From assembly GCF_022712095.1 (NCBI RefSeq), contig NZ_JALAHD010000208.1:1-45085 (forward strand): a stretch of DNA of 45,085 bases, in the 5' to 3' direction. The stretch comes from Chryseobacterium sp. (lineage in GTDB: Bacteria > Bacteroidota > Bacteroidia > Flavobacteriales > Weeksellaceae). A program made the position numbers and the translations under genes. The notes beneath the pieces were generated by a model that had not been told where the DNA came from, did not search any database, and worked only from the letters and a program-made list of their open reading frames with translations. Of the stretch, positions 10,093-19,818 are shown piece after piece (the stretch's first letter is position 1; each line of letters opens with the position of its first letter).

Positions 10093-10275
10093 ATGGATTT
10101 TAAAGTAGGTGATGTTGTACAATTGAAATCAGGTAGTCCTTCTATGACTATCGTGGAGATTTTCAACAACCACAGTATGGCAAGCTGTACATGGTATGAT
10201 TTTGCAACCAATAGCTGGAACAGAGAAAATGCTTTTCCCTTAATCGCTTTACAATTGGTAAATCCTAAGGATTAA
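10093..10275 (+). CDS. DUF2158 / YodC-like small protein
   Basis: 60 aa MDFKVGDVVQLKSGSPSMTIVEI...CTWYDF; starts 6 bp after the nrdB stop. Confidence 0.85.
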   Translation: MDFKVGDVVQLKSGSPSMTIVEIFNNHSMASCTWYDFATNSWNRENAFPLIALQLVNPKD

Positions 10276-10403
10276 AAACTTATTCACTAAGCTGAATTCA
10301 ATGAAGAAGGATATGAAGTTTTGACAATTATCTCTCCATTACAGAAGTGATAATGGGTGGATTGTAATCATTCCCTTGACTATTTAAATTAAAAAAATAC
10401 ACA

Positions 10404-10447
10404 AAATTCCTGAACATTTTTCTACAATAAAATATGTTTGGGAATTT
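10404..10447 (+). other. Strong hairpin just upstream of nrdA
   Basis: AAATTCCTGAACAT (10404-10417) pairs with ATGTTTGGGAATTT (10434-10447): 14 pairs including 2 G.U; no U-tract follows. Confidence 0.6.
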
Positions 10448-10462
10448 GAAAATATAGAAACT

Positions 10463-12121
10463 ATGGAAGAACAAGAGACAAATATATGGTGGCTTAATGA
10501 AGAGTCCGAGCAAATGCTCAACAGAGGATATCTACTGAAGGGAGAAACAGTAGAAGGAGCAATCGACAGAATTACTTCAGCCGCTGCCAAAAAACTATAT
10601 AAGCCGGAATTACAACCTGCTTTTAAAGAGATGATCACAAAGGGATGGATCAGCTTTTCTTCTCCGGTTTGGGCTAATATGGGAACCCAGAGAGGGTTAC
10701 CTATTTCCTGTTTTAACGTTCACATTCCGGACAGCATTGAAGGCATTACCCACAAAATGGGTGAAGTGATCATGCAGACCAAAATCGGAGGGGGTACATC
10801 CGGATATTTCGGAGAACTTCGTAACAGAGGTACTGCCGTCACAGACAATGGTAAGTCTTCAGGAGCTGTATCTTTTATGAAACTATTCGATACTGCAATG
10901 GATGTGGTTTCCCAAGGTGGTGTAAGAAGAGGAGCATTTGCAGCTTATCTGGATATTGATCACGGAGATATTGAAGAGTTCTTATCCATTAAAGATATCG
11001 GAAGTCCTATTCAGAACCTATTCTCTGGAGTATGCGTACCAGACTACTGGATGCAGGATATGGTGAATGGAGATATGGAAAAGCGTAAAATCTGGGCAAG
11101 AGTATTGGAAAGCCGCCAGCAAAAAGGGCTTCCATATATTTTCTTTACCGATAACGTTAACAGAAATAAGCCTCAAGTATATAAGGATCTTGGACTGCCT
11201 ATTAACGCAAGTAATCTTTGTTCTGAAATTATGCTTCCTTCTTCAAGGGAAGAATCATTTATCTGTTGCTTATCTTCTATGAATTTAGAATTATATGATG
11301 AGTGGAAAGATACCGATGCAGTGAAACTAGCCGTTTATTTCCTTGATGCAGTATTATCAGAATTTATTGAAAAAACTGAAGGAAACTATTATCTTCACGG
11401 GGCAAGAAATTTCGCAATGCGTCACCGTGCTCTTGGATTAGGTGCATTGGGTTACCATTCTTACTTACAAAAAAATATGATCCCGTTTGAAAGTTTCGAG
11501 GCGACACAGTTTAACGCAAGAGCTTTCAGACATATTAAAGAGCAGGCAGAACAGGCATCAAGAGAATTAGCCAACATATATGGTGAACCTGAATTATTAA
11601 AAGGATACGGGATGAGAAATGCCACTTTATTGGCAATTGCTCCTACTACATCCAGTTCAGCCATTTTAGGACAAACTTCCCCGGGAATCGAACCTTTCTC
11701 TTCTAATTACTATAAGGCCGGATTAGCAAAAGGGAATTTTATGCGTAAAAATAAATACCTTGCCAAACTTCTTGAAGAAAAAGGAATTGATAATGAGGAA
11801 ACATGGAGAACTATCATGTTGAATCACGGATCTGTACAGCACCTTAATGAATTTACCGACGAGGAAAAAGCAGTATTCAAGACCTTTAAAGAAATTTCTC
11901 CTATGGAAATTATTTCTCAGGCTGCTCAGAGGCAGCAGTATATTGATCAGGCTCAATCATTAAATCTGCAAATTCCTTCCACAATGCCGGTAAAAGATGT
12001 TAACTATCTTTATATTGAAGCATGGAAAAAAGGAGTGAAAACACTATACTACCAGAGAAGTTCTTCTGTATCAAAAGAAATGATGGTTAATTTCGTTTCA
12101 TGTACCAGTTGTGAAGCTTAA
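10463..12121 (+). CDS. nrdA: Ribonucleoside-diphosphate reductase alpha subunit, no N-terminal ATP cone
   Basis: ISCFNVHIPD, NLCSEIMLPSS, ESFICCLSSMNL, C-terminal SCTSCEA redox pair; 552 aa. Confidence 0.95.
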   Translation: MEEQETNIWWLNEESEQMLNRGYLLKGETVEGAIDRITSAAAKKLYKPELQPAFKEMITKGWISFSSPVWANMGTQRGLPISCFNVHIPDSIEGITHKMGEVIMQTKIGGGTSGYFGELRNRGTAVTDNGKSSGAVSFMKLFDTAMDVVSQGGVRRGAFAAYLDIDHGDIEEFLSIKDIGSPIQNLFSGVCVPDYWMQDMVNGDMEKRKIWARVLESRQQKGLPYIFFTDNVNRNKPQVYKDLGLPINASNLCSEIMLPSSREESFICCLSSMNLELYDEWKDTDAVKLAVYFLDAVLSEFIEKTEGNYYLHGARNFAMRHRALGLGALGYHSYLQKNMIPFESFEATQFNARAFRHIKEQAEQASRELANIYGEPELLKGYGMRNATLLAIAPTTSSSAILGQTSPGIEPFSSNYYKAGLAKGNFMRKNKYLAKLLEEKGIDNEETWRTIMLNHGSVQHLNEFTDEEKAVFKTFKEISPMEIISQAAQRQQYIDQAQSLNLQIPSTMPVKDVNYLYIEAWKKGVKTLYYQRSSSVSKEMMVNFVSCTSCEA

Positions 12122-12152
12122 TTCAATTTGAATTTATCAATAATTAAAATAA

Positions 12153-12181
12153 ATAAAAGCACGTTTGAAACGTGCTTTTAT
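12153..12181 (+). terminator. Intrinsic terminator after nrdA
   Basis: AAAAGCACGTTT-G-AAACGTGCTTTT followed by ATTTT. Confidence 0.85.
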
Positions 12182-12261
12182 TTTATCCAGCCTGTTCTCA
12201 TCTCAACATTTACATAACTTTATAGTATATTTGTTAGTATTAACTCCTAAAAACGTCAAAT

Positions 12262-13152
12262 ATGAAATTCGGACAAGTAGAAGATCCTTCGAAAATAGAT
12301 TTCACATTACCTCCGGACCATCCCAGGACTATAGAAATATTAAAGCAGAATAAAAAAGGTTTGGAAAACATCTCTATCGGATGTGCCAAATGGAATAAAA
12401 CAGATCTTAAGGGGTTTTATCCTCGGGGAACAAAAGATGAATTAACTTATTATGCTACCCAGTTTAATGCTATAGAGCTTAATGCCACATTCTATGGGAT
12501 GCCTACACCAGACCAGGTTATAACCTGGAAAGATAAAACTCCGGATAATTTCAAATTTTTCCCTAAAATTACAAATACGGTTTCTCATTTCAGAAGGCTA
12601 ATTGATGTAACAGAACCTGTCACGCAATTTGCTACTTCCATTTTAAATTTTGATCAAAAGCTGGGAATGGTATTTTTACAACTGCATGATAATTTTAAAC
12701 CTAAAGATTATGACCGGTTAGAAAAGTTTGTTAAAGATTGGCCCAAAGAAGTTCCTTTAGCAATTGAACTCAGGAATACGGAATGGTTTACGGACCAGAA
12801 TGTTTTCGATACAACATGCGAACTTTTTGAAGACCATAATATCACTAATATCATAGTAGATACTGCAGGAAGAAGAGATATGCTGCATATGCGCCTTACA
12901 ACACCTAATGTATTTATCCGCTATGTAGGAGCTAATGCCGAAAGCGATTATGAAAGACTGGATGACTGGTTAGAGCGTTTAACTACGTGGAAAAAAGAAG
13001 GGCTTCAGAACCTTTATTTCTTTGTTCACCAGAATATTGAAAAGGCCTCACCACTTCTATCAGCCTATTTCATTAAAAAGATGAATGAAAAATGGAAAAC
13101 AGATCTACAGATTCCTCAAATGGCTGCTGAAAGCACAGGAACATTATTTTAA
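12262..13152 (+). CDS. DUF72 domain-containing protein
   Basis: IGCAKWNKTDLKGFYP...LTYYATQFNAIELNATFYGMP, typical DUF72 N-terminus. Confidence 0.88.
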   Translation: MKFGQVEDPSKIDFTLPPDHPRTIEILKQNKKGLENISIGCAKWNKTDLKGFYPRGTKDELTYYATQFNAIELNATFYGMPTPDQVITWKDKTPDNFKFFPKITNTVSHFRRLIDVTEPVTQFATSILNFDQKLGMVFLQLHDNFKPKDYDRLEKFVKDWPKEVPLAIELRNTEWFTDQNVFDTTCELFEDHNITNIIVDTAGRRDMLHMRLTTPNVFIRYVGANAESDYERLDDWLERLTTWKKEGLQNLYFFVHQNIEKASPLLSAYFIKKMNEKWKTDLQIPQMAAESTGTLF

Positions 13153-13163
13153 TATAAAAACAA

Positions 13164-13191
13164 AAAAGCTCTTAATAATTAAGAGCTTTTT
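13164..13191. terminator. Bidirectional terminator between convergent genes
   Basis: AAAAGCTCTTAAT/AATTAAGAGCTTTT palindrome flanked by A/T runs. Confidence 0.8.
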
Positions 13192-13192
13192 A

Positions 13193-13786
13193 TTATTTAT
13201 TTCTTCTGAATAATAATACAAGATTAAGAAAAACCAGGAGCAAGTCTAAAGCCACCCAGATTCCCAGCTTTACATTTTCATAATTATAGGTCTCGACCTG
13301 TTTCTTTGCTCTGTCTGATAAGTTAACACTCTGGTTGATGTAATTCTGGACCTCAATAATCTGATCAATATTTTTATTCGGCACCGAATGTTGTGAAAAA
13401 TAAACCAGGTTTTTCTTTCCCAGATACCCCACAATCCAGTATTCATTGGACTTATCCATTTTCAGGTGTTCAGTTCTGTAATATTCCGGGCGGATCTTTC
13501 CGATGTGTTTAGTTTCCAAATGTCCGTTTTTATCCGGATTATTGATATTAATTACATAAAAATCCAGAGTTTGGGGAAGTTTATTGATCACCTGTAAAGC
13601 AACAGAGTCTTCTACAATTCCCACTGAGCTTTTCTTAATGAACCAATAAGTAAAAATGGAAATGGAAAACACCACCGTTATAATACGGAACAATTTAGCC
13701 CACTCCGCACCTTTTCCTGATTTAACCTTATATAGAAAAAGAGAAATTACAGATGTCAGAAATATAATAAAGATGATAAGTCCCAT
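13193..13786 (-). CDS. Hypothetical membrane protein
   Basis: 197 aa with two N-terminal TM segments and one C-terminal TM segment. Confidence 0.65.
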   Translation of the reverse strand: MGLIIFIIFLTSVISLFLYKVKSGKGAEWAKLFRIITVVFSISIFTYWFIKKSSVGIVEDSVALQVINKLPQTLDFYVININNPDKNGHLETKHIGKIRPEYYRTEHLKMDKSNEYWIVGYLGKKNLVYFSQHSVPNKNIDQIIEVQNYINQSVNLSDRAKKQVETYNYENVKLGIWVALDLLLVFLNLVLLFRRNK

Positions 13787-13829
13787 GCTGCAAATATACT
13801 GATTTAAGAAGTTTTACAGAAAACTCTCC

Positions 13830-14474
13830 TTAATCAACATTCCATTCTTTGTAAAACTGATCCAGAAACTGAAGCATATAGTCATGTCTTCCCTGAGCCA
13901 TCTGCTTTCCCTTTTCCGTATTCATAAGGTCTTTTAGCAATAAAAGTTTTTCATAAAAATGGTTCACCGTAGTCCCATTAGACTTTTTATATTCATCTTT
14001 AGTCATATTAAGTTTGGGCTCAATATCCGGATGATACATCAGGTTATTTTTAAATCCTCCGAAATTAAATGTTCTTGCAATTCCTATGGCCCCGATTGCA
14101 TCTAAACGATCTGCATCCTGAACAATTCTGAGTTCGATAGAAAGATTTTCAGGCGTTTCCGCTCTGTTTTTAAATGAGATATTCTGAATAACAAATAAAA
14201 CCTGCTTTATGATATTCTCATCCACATTCTGACTTTCCAGAAAATCACGGGAAATGGTTAATGCTTTAGTTTCATCACCATTATGAAATTTAGGATCGGC
14301 AATATCATGTAATAAAGCTGCAAGTTCCACTACTTCATGGTTACAGTTTTCCTGATCAGCTATTTTTTTTGATAATTTCCATACTCTTTCAATATGGAAC
14401 CAATCATGCCCTGCTTCTGCTCCTTCTAATTGTATTTTTACAAAATCTATTGTATTATCAATTACCGTTTTCAT
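13830..14474 (-). CDS. HD-domain phosphohydrolase (YedJ-like)
   Basis: AGHDWFHIERVWKLS...ALLHDIADPKF...IVQDADRLDAIGAIGIART. Confidence 0.92.
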   Translation of the reverse strand: MKTVIDNTIDFVKIQLEGAEAGHDWFHIERVWKLSKKIADQENCNHEVVELAALLHDIADPKFHNGDETKALTISRDFLESQNVDENIIKQVLFVIQNISFKNRAETPENLSIELRIVQDADRLDAIGAIGIARTFNFGGFKNNLMYHPDIEPKLNMTKDEYKKSNGTTVNHFYEKLLLLKDLMNTEKGKQMAQGRHDYMLQFLDQFYKEWNVD

Positions 14475-14477
14475 TTT

Positions 14478-15314
14478 TTATAATTCATTTAAAATAATGT
14501 CCCAAAGCTTTTTATTATAGCTTCTAAAAAAATTAACATGACCGATTTCTCCTTTTTCAGACTCATTTGTTTTTACCAGCCTATAAGTGGGCTTAAGATT
14601 AGGATAAGTATCTCCCAATAGACTTTTAACACCTTTATCTGTCAGCCATCCATCATCCTCTGCTCTTATCACAAAAACTTTCTGATTCAAGTCTTTAGAA
14701 TAATCATCTATTTTCTCTAATAAACGGTTGGTTGATTTTTTATTCAAAATTAAAGTTCTCCAGTCATACGCACAATTTTTTGGCAGACTTTCTCCCAATC
14801 CAAACCAATGTGCCGGAAAATATCCTAATAACTGAGTCGTTAAGGGCTGTGCCACTCCAAATCCAAGGTAGGCTTCCACTTTAGTTCTCCATTTCAAATG
14901 CCCTACAAAAGCATTCTGAGTACCTACAAAAACAAATTCCTCAAATATATCCGAATCAGGATTCATTCCCAGTATTAAGGCACCTACTGAGTGTCCTAGA
15001 CAATATTTATGATAGTCCGGAAACTTCCTTTTAATATAATCAGTCAATGTTTTATAATCTTCACTTCCCCATATCCTCATTGAAGCTTTGAAATTCTTCA
15101 TTTTAGAAGGCTTGGAAAGACCTATTCCCCTGTAATCATAGGTAATCACTGTATATCCTTTTTCTGAAAGGTATTGGGCAAAAGAAAAATAGATTTGCTG
15201 TTTGACACCTGTTGCCGAATTAATAAGTAATAATTTATGATTACTTCGCTCAGGTAGAAACAAATGAGTAGCTATTTCGGTTTGATCTTGAGTGTAAAGT
15301 GTAATGCTTTCCAT
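14478..15314 (-). CDS. Alpha/beta hydrolase
   Basis: TYDYRGIGLSKPSKM, nucleophile-elbow-like CLGHSVGALI. Confidence 0.85.
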   Translation of the reverse strand: MESITLYTQDQTEIATHLFLPERSNHKLLLINSATGVKQQIYFSFAQYLSEKGYTVITYDYRGIGLSKPSKMKNFKASMRIWGSEDYKTLTDYIKRKFPDYHKYCLGHSVGALILGMNPDSDIFEEFVFVGTQNAFVGHLKWRTKVEAYLGFGVAQPLTTQLLGYFPAHWFGLGESLPKNCAYDWRTLILNKKSTNRLLEKIDDYSKDLNQKVFVIRAEDDGWLTDKGVKSLLGDTYPNLKPTYRLVKTNESEKGEIGHVNFFRSYNKKLWDIILNEL

Positions 15315-15323
15315 GGTTAAAAG

Positions 15324-15352
15324 AAAATTTCCACCCCTAAAGTGGAAATTTT
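15324..15352 (-). terminator. Intrinsic terminator after the ribokinase gene
   Basis: AAAATTTCCAC-CCCTAAA-GTGGAAATTTT: 11-bp perfect arms. Confidence 0.75.
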
Positions 15353-15401
15353 ACTTTTATGTTTACGTTAATCTTTTAATTTTCTATATGCAGCAAATAG
15401 T

Positions 15402-16289
15402 TTAAACAAAATCTGATTTTATCGGAAGCCCTGTTTGAGATCCTCTTTCTAGTGAAACCCTCGCAGAAACTTCATTACCAAATTTCACACATTCTTCAAT
15501 AGAATTTCCATGGCATAATGCAATGGCAAAACCTGATGTGAAGGCATCTCCCATCCCCATCTTATGAATAGTATTATCGGTATTATTTCTGAAATATTTC
15601 ATCTCTGTCCCATCAAAATAAATAGTAGAATTGGTATCATCTCTTACAAAAACTTTATTGAAATATTTTTTTAGAACCTCTTCCCTCTGATCTTCACCAA
15701 AAATAATATAAAGCTCACTGCTTTTAGCTACGATAAAATCTACCATATCCAAAATCTCTTCACTCAAGGGAATTGCAGGAGAAGCATATAGTCCTACTTT
15801 TTTGCCATATTTTTTTGCCTTTTGAATAGCATATTCCACTGTTTTACGGGAAACTTCAAGCTGGACAAGGACTAGATCCGTAGTATGGAAATACTTATCT
15901 GCAGCATCAATATGCTCCGGGCTTAAAAAATTATTAGCAGCAGGAATCACTACAATAGCAGCATTTCCGTTAGACGTAGTCACATAAGCAGTACCTGTCG
16001 CATCCTTATCTGTTTCTGCAACAAATCCCACATTCACACCTTCATTCACGAGATTTCTCATAATCTGCTGTCCCAGAGGATCCATTCCTACACACCCTAT
16101 AAAATATACACTAGCCCCTAATCTTGCTGCACCCACAGCCTGATTTGCACCTTTTCCTCCGAAATAGTTACCTGATTTACGAGCCATAATTGTTTCATTG
16201 GGAGCCGGAAGTTTATCCGTCTCTAAAACGAGATCGATGGAAGAGCTTCCTACAACAATAATTCTGGGTTGTTCTGAAGAAAAGTTCAT
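15402..16289 (-). CDS. rbsK: Ribokinase / PfkB-family carbohydrate kinase
   Basis: VVGSSSIDLVL, GGKGANQAVGAARLGA, MGMGDAFTSGFA motifs. Confidence 0.9.
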   Translation of the reverse strand: MNFSSEQPRIIVVGSSSIDLVLETDKLPAPNETIMARKSGNYFGGKGANQAVGAARLGASVYFIGCVGMDPLGQQIMRNLVNEGVNVGFVAETDKDATGTAYVTTSNGNAAIVVIPAANNFLSPEHIDAADKYFHTTDLVLVQLEVSRKTVEYAIQKAKKYGKKVGLYASPAIPLSEEILDMVDFIVAKSSELYIIFGEDQREEVLKKYFNKVFVRDDTNSTIYFDGTEMKYFRNNTDNTIHKMGMGDAFTSGFAIALCHGNSIEECVKFGNEVSARVSLERGSQTGLPIKSDFV

Positions 16290-16355
16290 TGTGCTTTTAA
16301 TATTATATTAGTTTTAACAAATTTAAAAAAAACTGAAGAGCTAAAAAACTTTAAT

Positions 16356-16991
16356 TTAACTAATTTCAATAAATTCAGTTACTATTTTCACAGGCTGTCC
16401 TTCCTTGTCATAAGCAATATAACTTGCATAAAATCCCTCTCCATATCCTGCTTCAAACGCAAATATGGTTCCTGGCTGATTTTCTGAAGGTTTTAAAAAA
16501 GCATATTGGTCAATTGCTCCATTTTCATCAAAAAAATATTCATGGAAAAATTCTTCATAAATCCCCATAAAATCAACTCCTTTGCTATGGTATAATCTTT
16601 TTTCCAGCTGATTAAGACTTTCCTGAGTCTCTATATCCATAAAACAACCCATTCCACTGTCCACGGGATATCCGAAAACCTCACCTTCCTGCAGTTCATT
16701 AGTATCCTGACCGGGAACAGTCGCCAGTTTCCATTCTGCAATTGGTGAATGACTGAAAATAATTTCTGTATAAGCCACACAATTACTTTCTCTTTCTTTA
16801 TGTAATAGAACAGAAAAATCACCTACGGGAAATACCGTTTCAAATGCCTGCATATCATTAGTAATTAAAGGATCACAAGCTATAAGCTTTCCACTGGTTA
16901 AATATATTTTTCCCACTTCAAAACTTTCTATAAGCGGGCTCTCCACAAAACTCCGGGAGAATAACTGCTCTATATTTTCTATGTGTTTCAT
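16356..16991 (-). CDS. DUF4241 domain-containing protein
   Basis: GKIYLTSGKLIACDPL...FPVGDFSVLLHKERESNCVAY...YPVDSGMGCFMD. Confidence 0.82.
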   Translation of the reverse strand: MKHIENIEQLFSRSFVESPLIESFEVGKIYLTSGKLIACDPLITNDMQAFETVFPVGDFSVLLHKERESNCVAYTEIIFSHSPIAEWKLATVPGQDTNELQEGEVFGYPVDSGMGCFMDIETQESLNQLEKRLYHSKGVDFMGIYEEFFHEYFFDENGAIDQYAFLKPSENQPGTIFAFEAGYGEGFYASYIAYDKEGQPVKIVTEFIEIS

Positions 16992-17017
16992 TGAATTTAA
17001 TAGATGGGTATTTTAAA

Positions 17018-17051
17018 AATTGTCAGACTTAGATTACTGAGCCTGACAATT
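17018..17051 (-). terminator. Probable terminator downstream of valS
   Basis: AATTGTCAG...CTGACAATT 9-bp arms followed on the minus strand by TTTT. Confidence 0.65.
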
Positions 17052-17074
17052 CCAACTAAACTTATATATAAAAA

Positions 17075-19690
17075 TTATAAACTTTTTAATTTTTCTTCTA
17101 AAATAGTGATTTTATCCTGAGCATCTTTTTGTTTCTTACGCTCCACTTCTACTACTTCAGGTTTTGCATTAGCCACAAACTTCTCATTGGAAAGCTTCTT
17201 TTCTACAGAAATCAGAAAACCTTTCAGGTATTTCAATTCTTCTTCGGTCTTCTTTTTTTCTTCGCCAAGATCTAAATTTTCACTTAACGGAATCGAAACC
17301 TCTACAGAACCTACCAGGAATGTAAAACTCGGCTTATCTGTTTTTTCTCCGAAGTGGATTTCAGAAACATTTGCCAGCTTTCTGATAACAGCTTCATTCA
17401 TAAATGCTGAAGCATTAGTATAAATTTCCACTGCCTCTCTTGGCGAGATTCCTTTTGTCTGGCGGTAATTTCTAACTCCTGTAATCAGTTCTTCAGCAGT
17501 CTCAAAATTTTTAATAATTTCTTCACTGAAGTCACCTCCTTTTTTCTGTTGGGTGATCACCAAAGCTTCCTCCGCTTTTCTCTCTGAAATTAAATGCCAT
17601 AACTCTTCTGTCTGGAATGGCATAAACGGATGTAAAAGTTTCATCAGTTCTTCAAAGAAAATAATTGTCTGCTGATATACTTCTTCTGAAATTCCCTCCC
17701 CATAATTAGGTTTAATCGCTTCAAGATAAGACCCGCAAAAATCATCCCAAATTAATTTATAAATCAAATGCAGCGCATCAGAGATTCTGAATTTCTCGAA
17801 CTGCTGATCAATTTCATTAATCGTTTTATCAAGTTTATTCCCAAACCATTCAATTGCCTGCTGATCAGCTGAATTAGCTGATTTCCCTTCTTTTTTAAAT
17901 CCTTGGATCAAACGGAAAGCATTCCAGATTTTCGTCATGAAATTTCTTCCCTGCAACATCAGGTCTTCATCAAAAAGAAGATCATTCCCAGCCGCTGAAC
18001 TTAACAGAATTCCTACACGAACACCATCCGCACCATATTTATCCATTAATTCCAAAGGATCCGGAGAATTCCCTAAAGACTTGGACATTTTCCGACGTTG
18101 CTTATCTCTTACAATTCCCGTAAAATAAACATTCTTAAACGGAATTTCTTTTCTGTATTCCAATCCGGACATAATCATTCTGGCCACCCAGAAGAAAATA
18201 ATATCAGGACCTGTTACCAAGTCTGAAGTAGGATAATAATACTGAATATCTTTATTTTCAGGATCTAATAATCCGTTAAATACGGAGATTGGCCACAACC
18301 AAGATGAGAACCATGTATCCAATACATCATCATCCTGTCTCAGATCAGAAGCAGTAAGCCCGGAATTATCAGATTTTTCCTTTGCCAGAGCTAAGGCTTC
18401 TTCCGGTGTTTCCGCTACAACGAAATCATCATCCCCGTTTCCGAAATAATAAGCAGGAATCTGCTGTCCCCACCATAGCTGACGCGAGATATTCCAGTCA
18501 CGGATATTTTCCATCCAGTGTTTATAAGTATTTTTAAACTTTTCAGGATAGAACTTAACCTCATCATCCATTACTACGTCCAGAGCAGGCTTTCCAATTT
18601 CAGACATTTTTAAAAACCACTGAACTGAAATCTTAGGTTCAATTACAGCTCCCGTTCTTTCGGATGTTCCTACTTTATTTACATAATCTTCGGCTTTTAA
18701 CAATAGATCTTTTTCTTCAAGTTCCTTAGCAATCTGCTTTCTCACTTCAAATCTATTTTTACCTGCATAATGTAACCCATACTCATTAAGATTACCATCA
18801 TCATCCAATGCGTCAATAATTTTCAATTGATGCTTCTGTCCTATTTCATAGTCATTAGTATCATGTGCCGGTGTAATTTTCAAAGCCCCTGTTCCGAACT
18901 CAATATCCACATATTCATCTTCAATAATTGGAATGATGCGGTCTACAATCGGTACAATTACATTTTTACCTTTAAGATGGGCATATCTTTCATCACTAGG
19001 ATTAATACATACTGCAGTATCTCCAAAAATTGTTTCAGGACGTGTCGTAGCTACTGAAAGATAATCTTCTGATCCTTCAATTTTATATTTAAGGAAATAC
19101 AGTTTTCCGTTCTGCTCTTTGAAGATTACTTCTTCGTCAGAAATATTGGTCTTGGCTTCAGGATCCCAGTTGATCATTCTGTATCCTCTGTAGATCAGTC
19201 CTTTATTATATAGATCAACAAAACTTTTAATAACCTGCTGGGACATCTCGTCTTCCATGGTAAATCTTGTTCTGTCCCAATCACATGAACAACCCAGTTT
19301 TTTCAGCTGTTCAAGAATGGTTCCTCCATATTTGTGAGTCCAGTCCCAGGCATGTTTCAAAAATTCATCTCTGGTAATATCTGTTTTATTGACTCCTTCT
19401 GATTTCAGTTTAGCAACAACTTTAGCTTCAGTAGCAATTGAAGCATGATCTGTTCCTGGAATCCAGCAGGCATTAAAGCCCTGCATTCTTGCACGACGGA
19501 CCAAAACATCCTGGATAGTATTATTCAACATATGTCCCATGTGTAATATCCCCGTAACATTTGGCGGAGGAATTACCAAAGTATATGGAGGTTTATTATT
19601 AGGCTCTGAGTGAAAATATTTATTTTCTAGCCAGTAACTATACCATTTTTGCTCTGTCTCCTGTGGATTATACTTTTCTGAAATCTGCAT
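17075..19690 (-). CDS. valS: Valyl-tRNA synthetase
   Basis: PPPNVTGILHMGHMLN (HIGH), RRKMSKSLGN (KMSKS), C-terminal coiled coil; 871 aa. Confidence 0.98.
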   Translation of the reverse strand: MQISEKYNPQETEQKWYSYWLENKYFHSEPNNKPPYTLVIPPPNVTGILHMGHMLNNTIQDVLVRRARMQGFNACWIPGTDHASIATEAKVVAKLKSEGVNKTDITRDEFLKHAWDWTHKYGGTILEQLKKLGCSCDWDRTRFTMEDEMSQQVIKSFVDLYNKGLIYRGYRMINWDPEAKTNISDEEVIFKEQNGKLYFLKYKIEGSEDYLSVATTRPETIFGDTAVCINPSDERYAHLKGKNVIVPIVDRIIPIIEDEYVDIEFGTGALKITPAHDTNDYEIGQKHQLKIIDALDDDGNLNEYGLHYAGKNRFEVRKQIAKELEEKDLLLKAEDYVNKVGTSERTGAVIEPKISVQWFLKMSEIGKPALDVVMDDEVKFYPEKFKNTYKHWMENIRDWNISRQLWWGQQIPAYYFGNGDDDFVVAETPEEALALAKEKSDNSGLTASDLRQDDDVLDTWFSSWLWPISVFNGLLDPENKDIQYYYPTSDLVTGPDIIFFWVARMIMSGLEYRKEIPFKNVYFTGIVRDKQRRKMSKSLGNSPDPLELMDKYGADGVRVGILLSSAAGNDLLFDEDLMLQGRNFMTKIWNAFRLIQGFKKEGKSANSADQQAIEWFGNKLDKTINEIDQQFEKFRISDALHLIYKLIWDDFCGSYLEAIKPNYGEGISEEVYQQTIIFFEELMKLLHPFMPFQTEELWHLISERKAEEALVITQQKKGGDFSEEIIKNFETAEELITGVRNYRQTKGISPREAVEIYTNASAFMNEAVIRKLANVSEIHFGEKTDKPSFTFLVGSVEVSIPLSENLDLGEEKKKTEEELKYLKGFLISVEKKLSNEKFVANAKPEVVEVERKKQKDAQDKITILEEKLKSL

Positions 19691-19818
19691 AAATTCTATT
19701 TCTTTAGCTTACAATTTGCAAAAATAGTTTAAACAAAAAAAATTTTAAGCATTAATTAAAATAATTTTTAACTTTGTTTCTTAATAATTATCTAACAAAC
19801 ATATTAACTCTCAAGAAT

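Noticed and set aside
19691-19818. Leader peptide or attenuator for valS
   Set aside because: A -7-like box (19726-19719) lies about 30 nt from the valS start, leaving no room for a leader ORF; no terminator hairpin.
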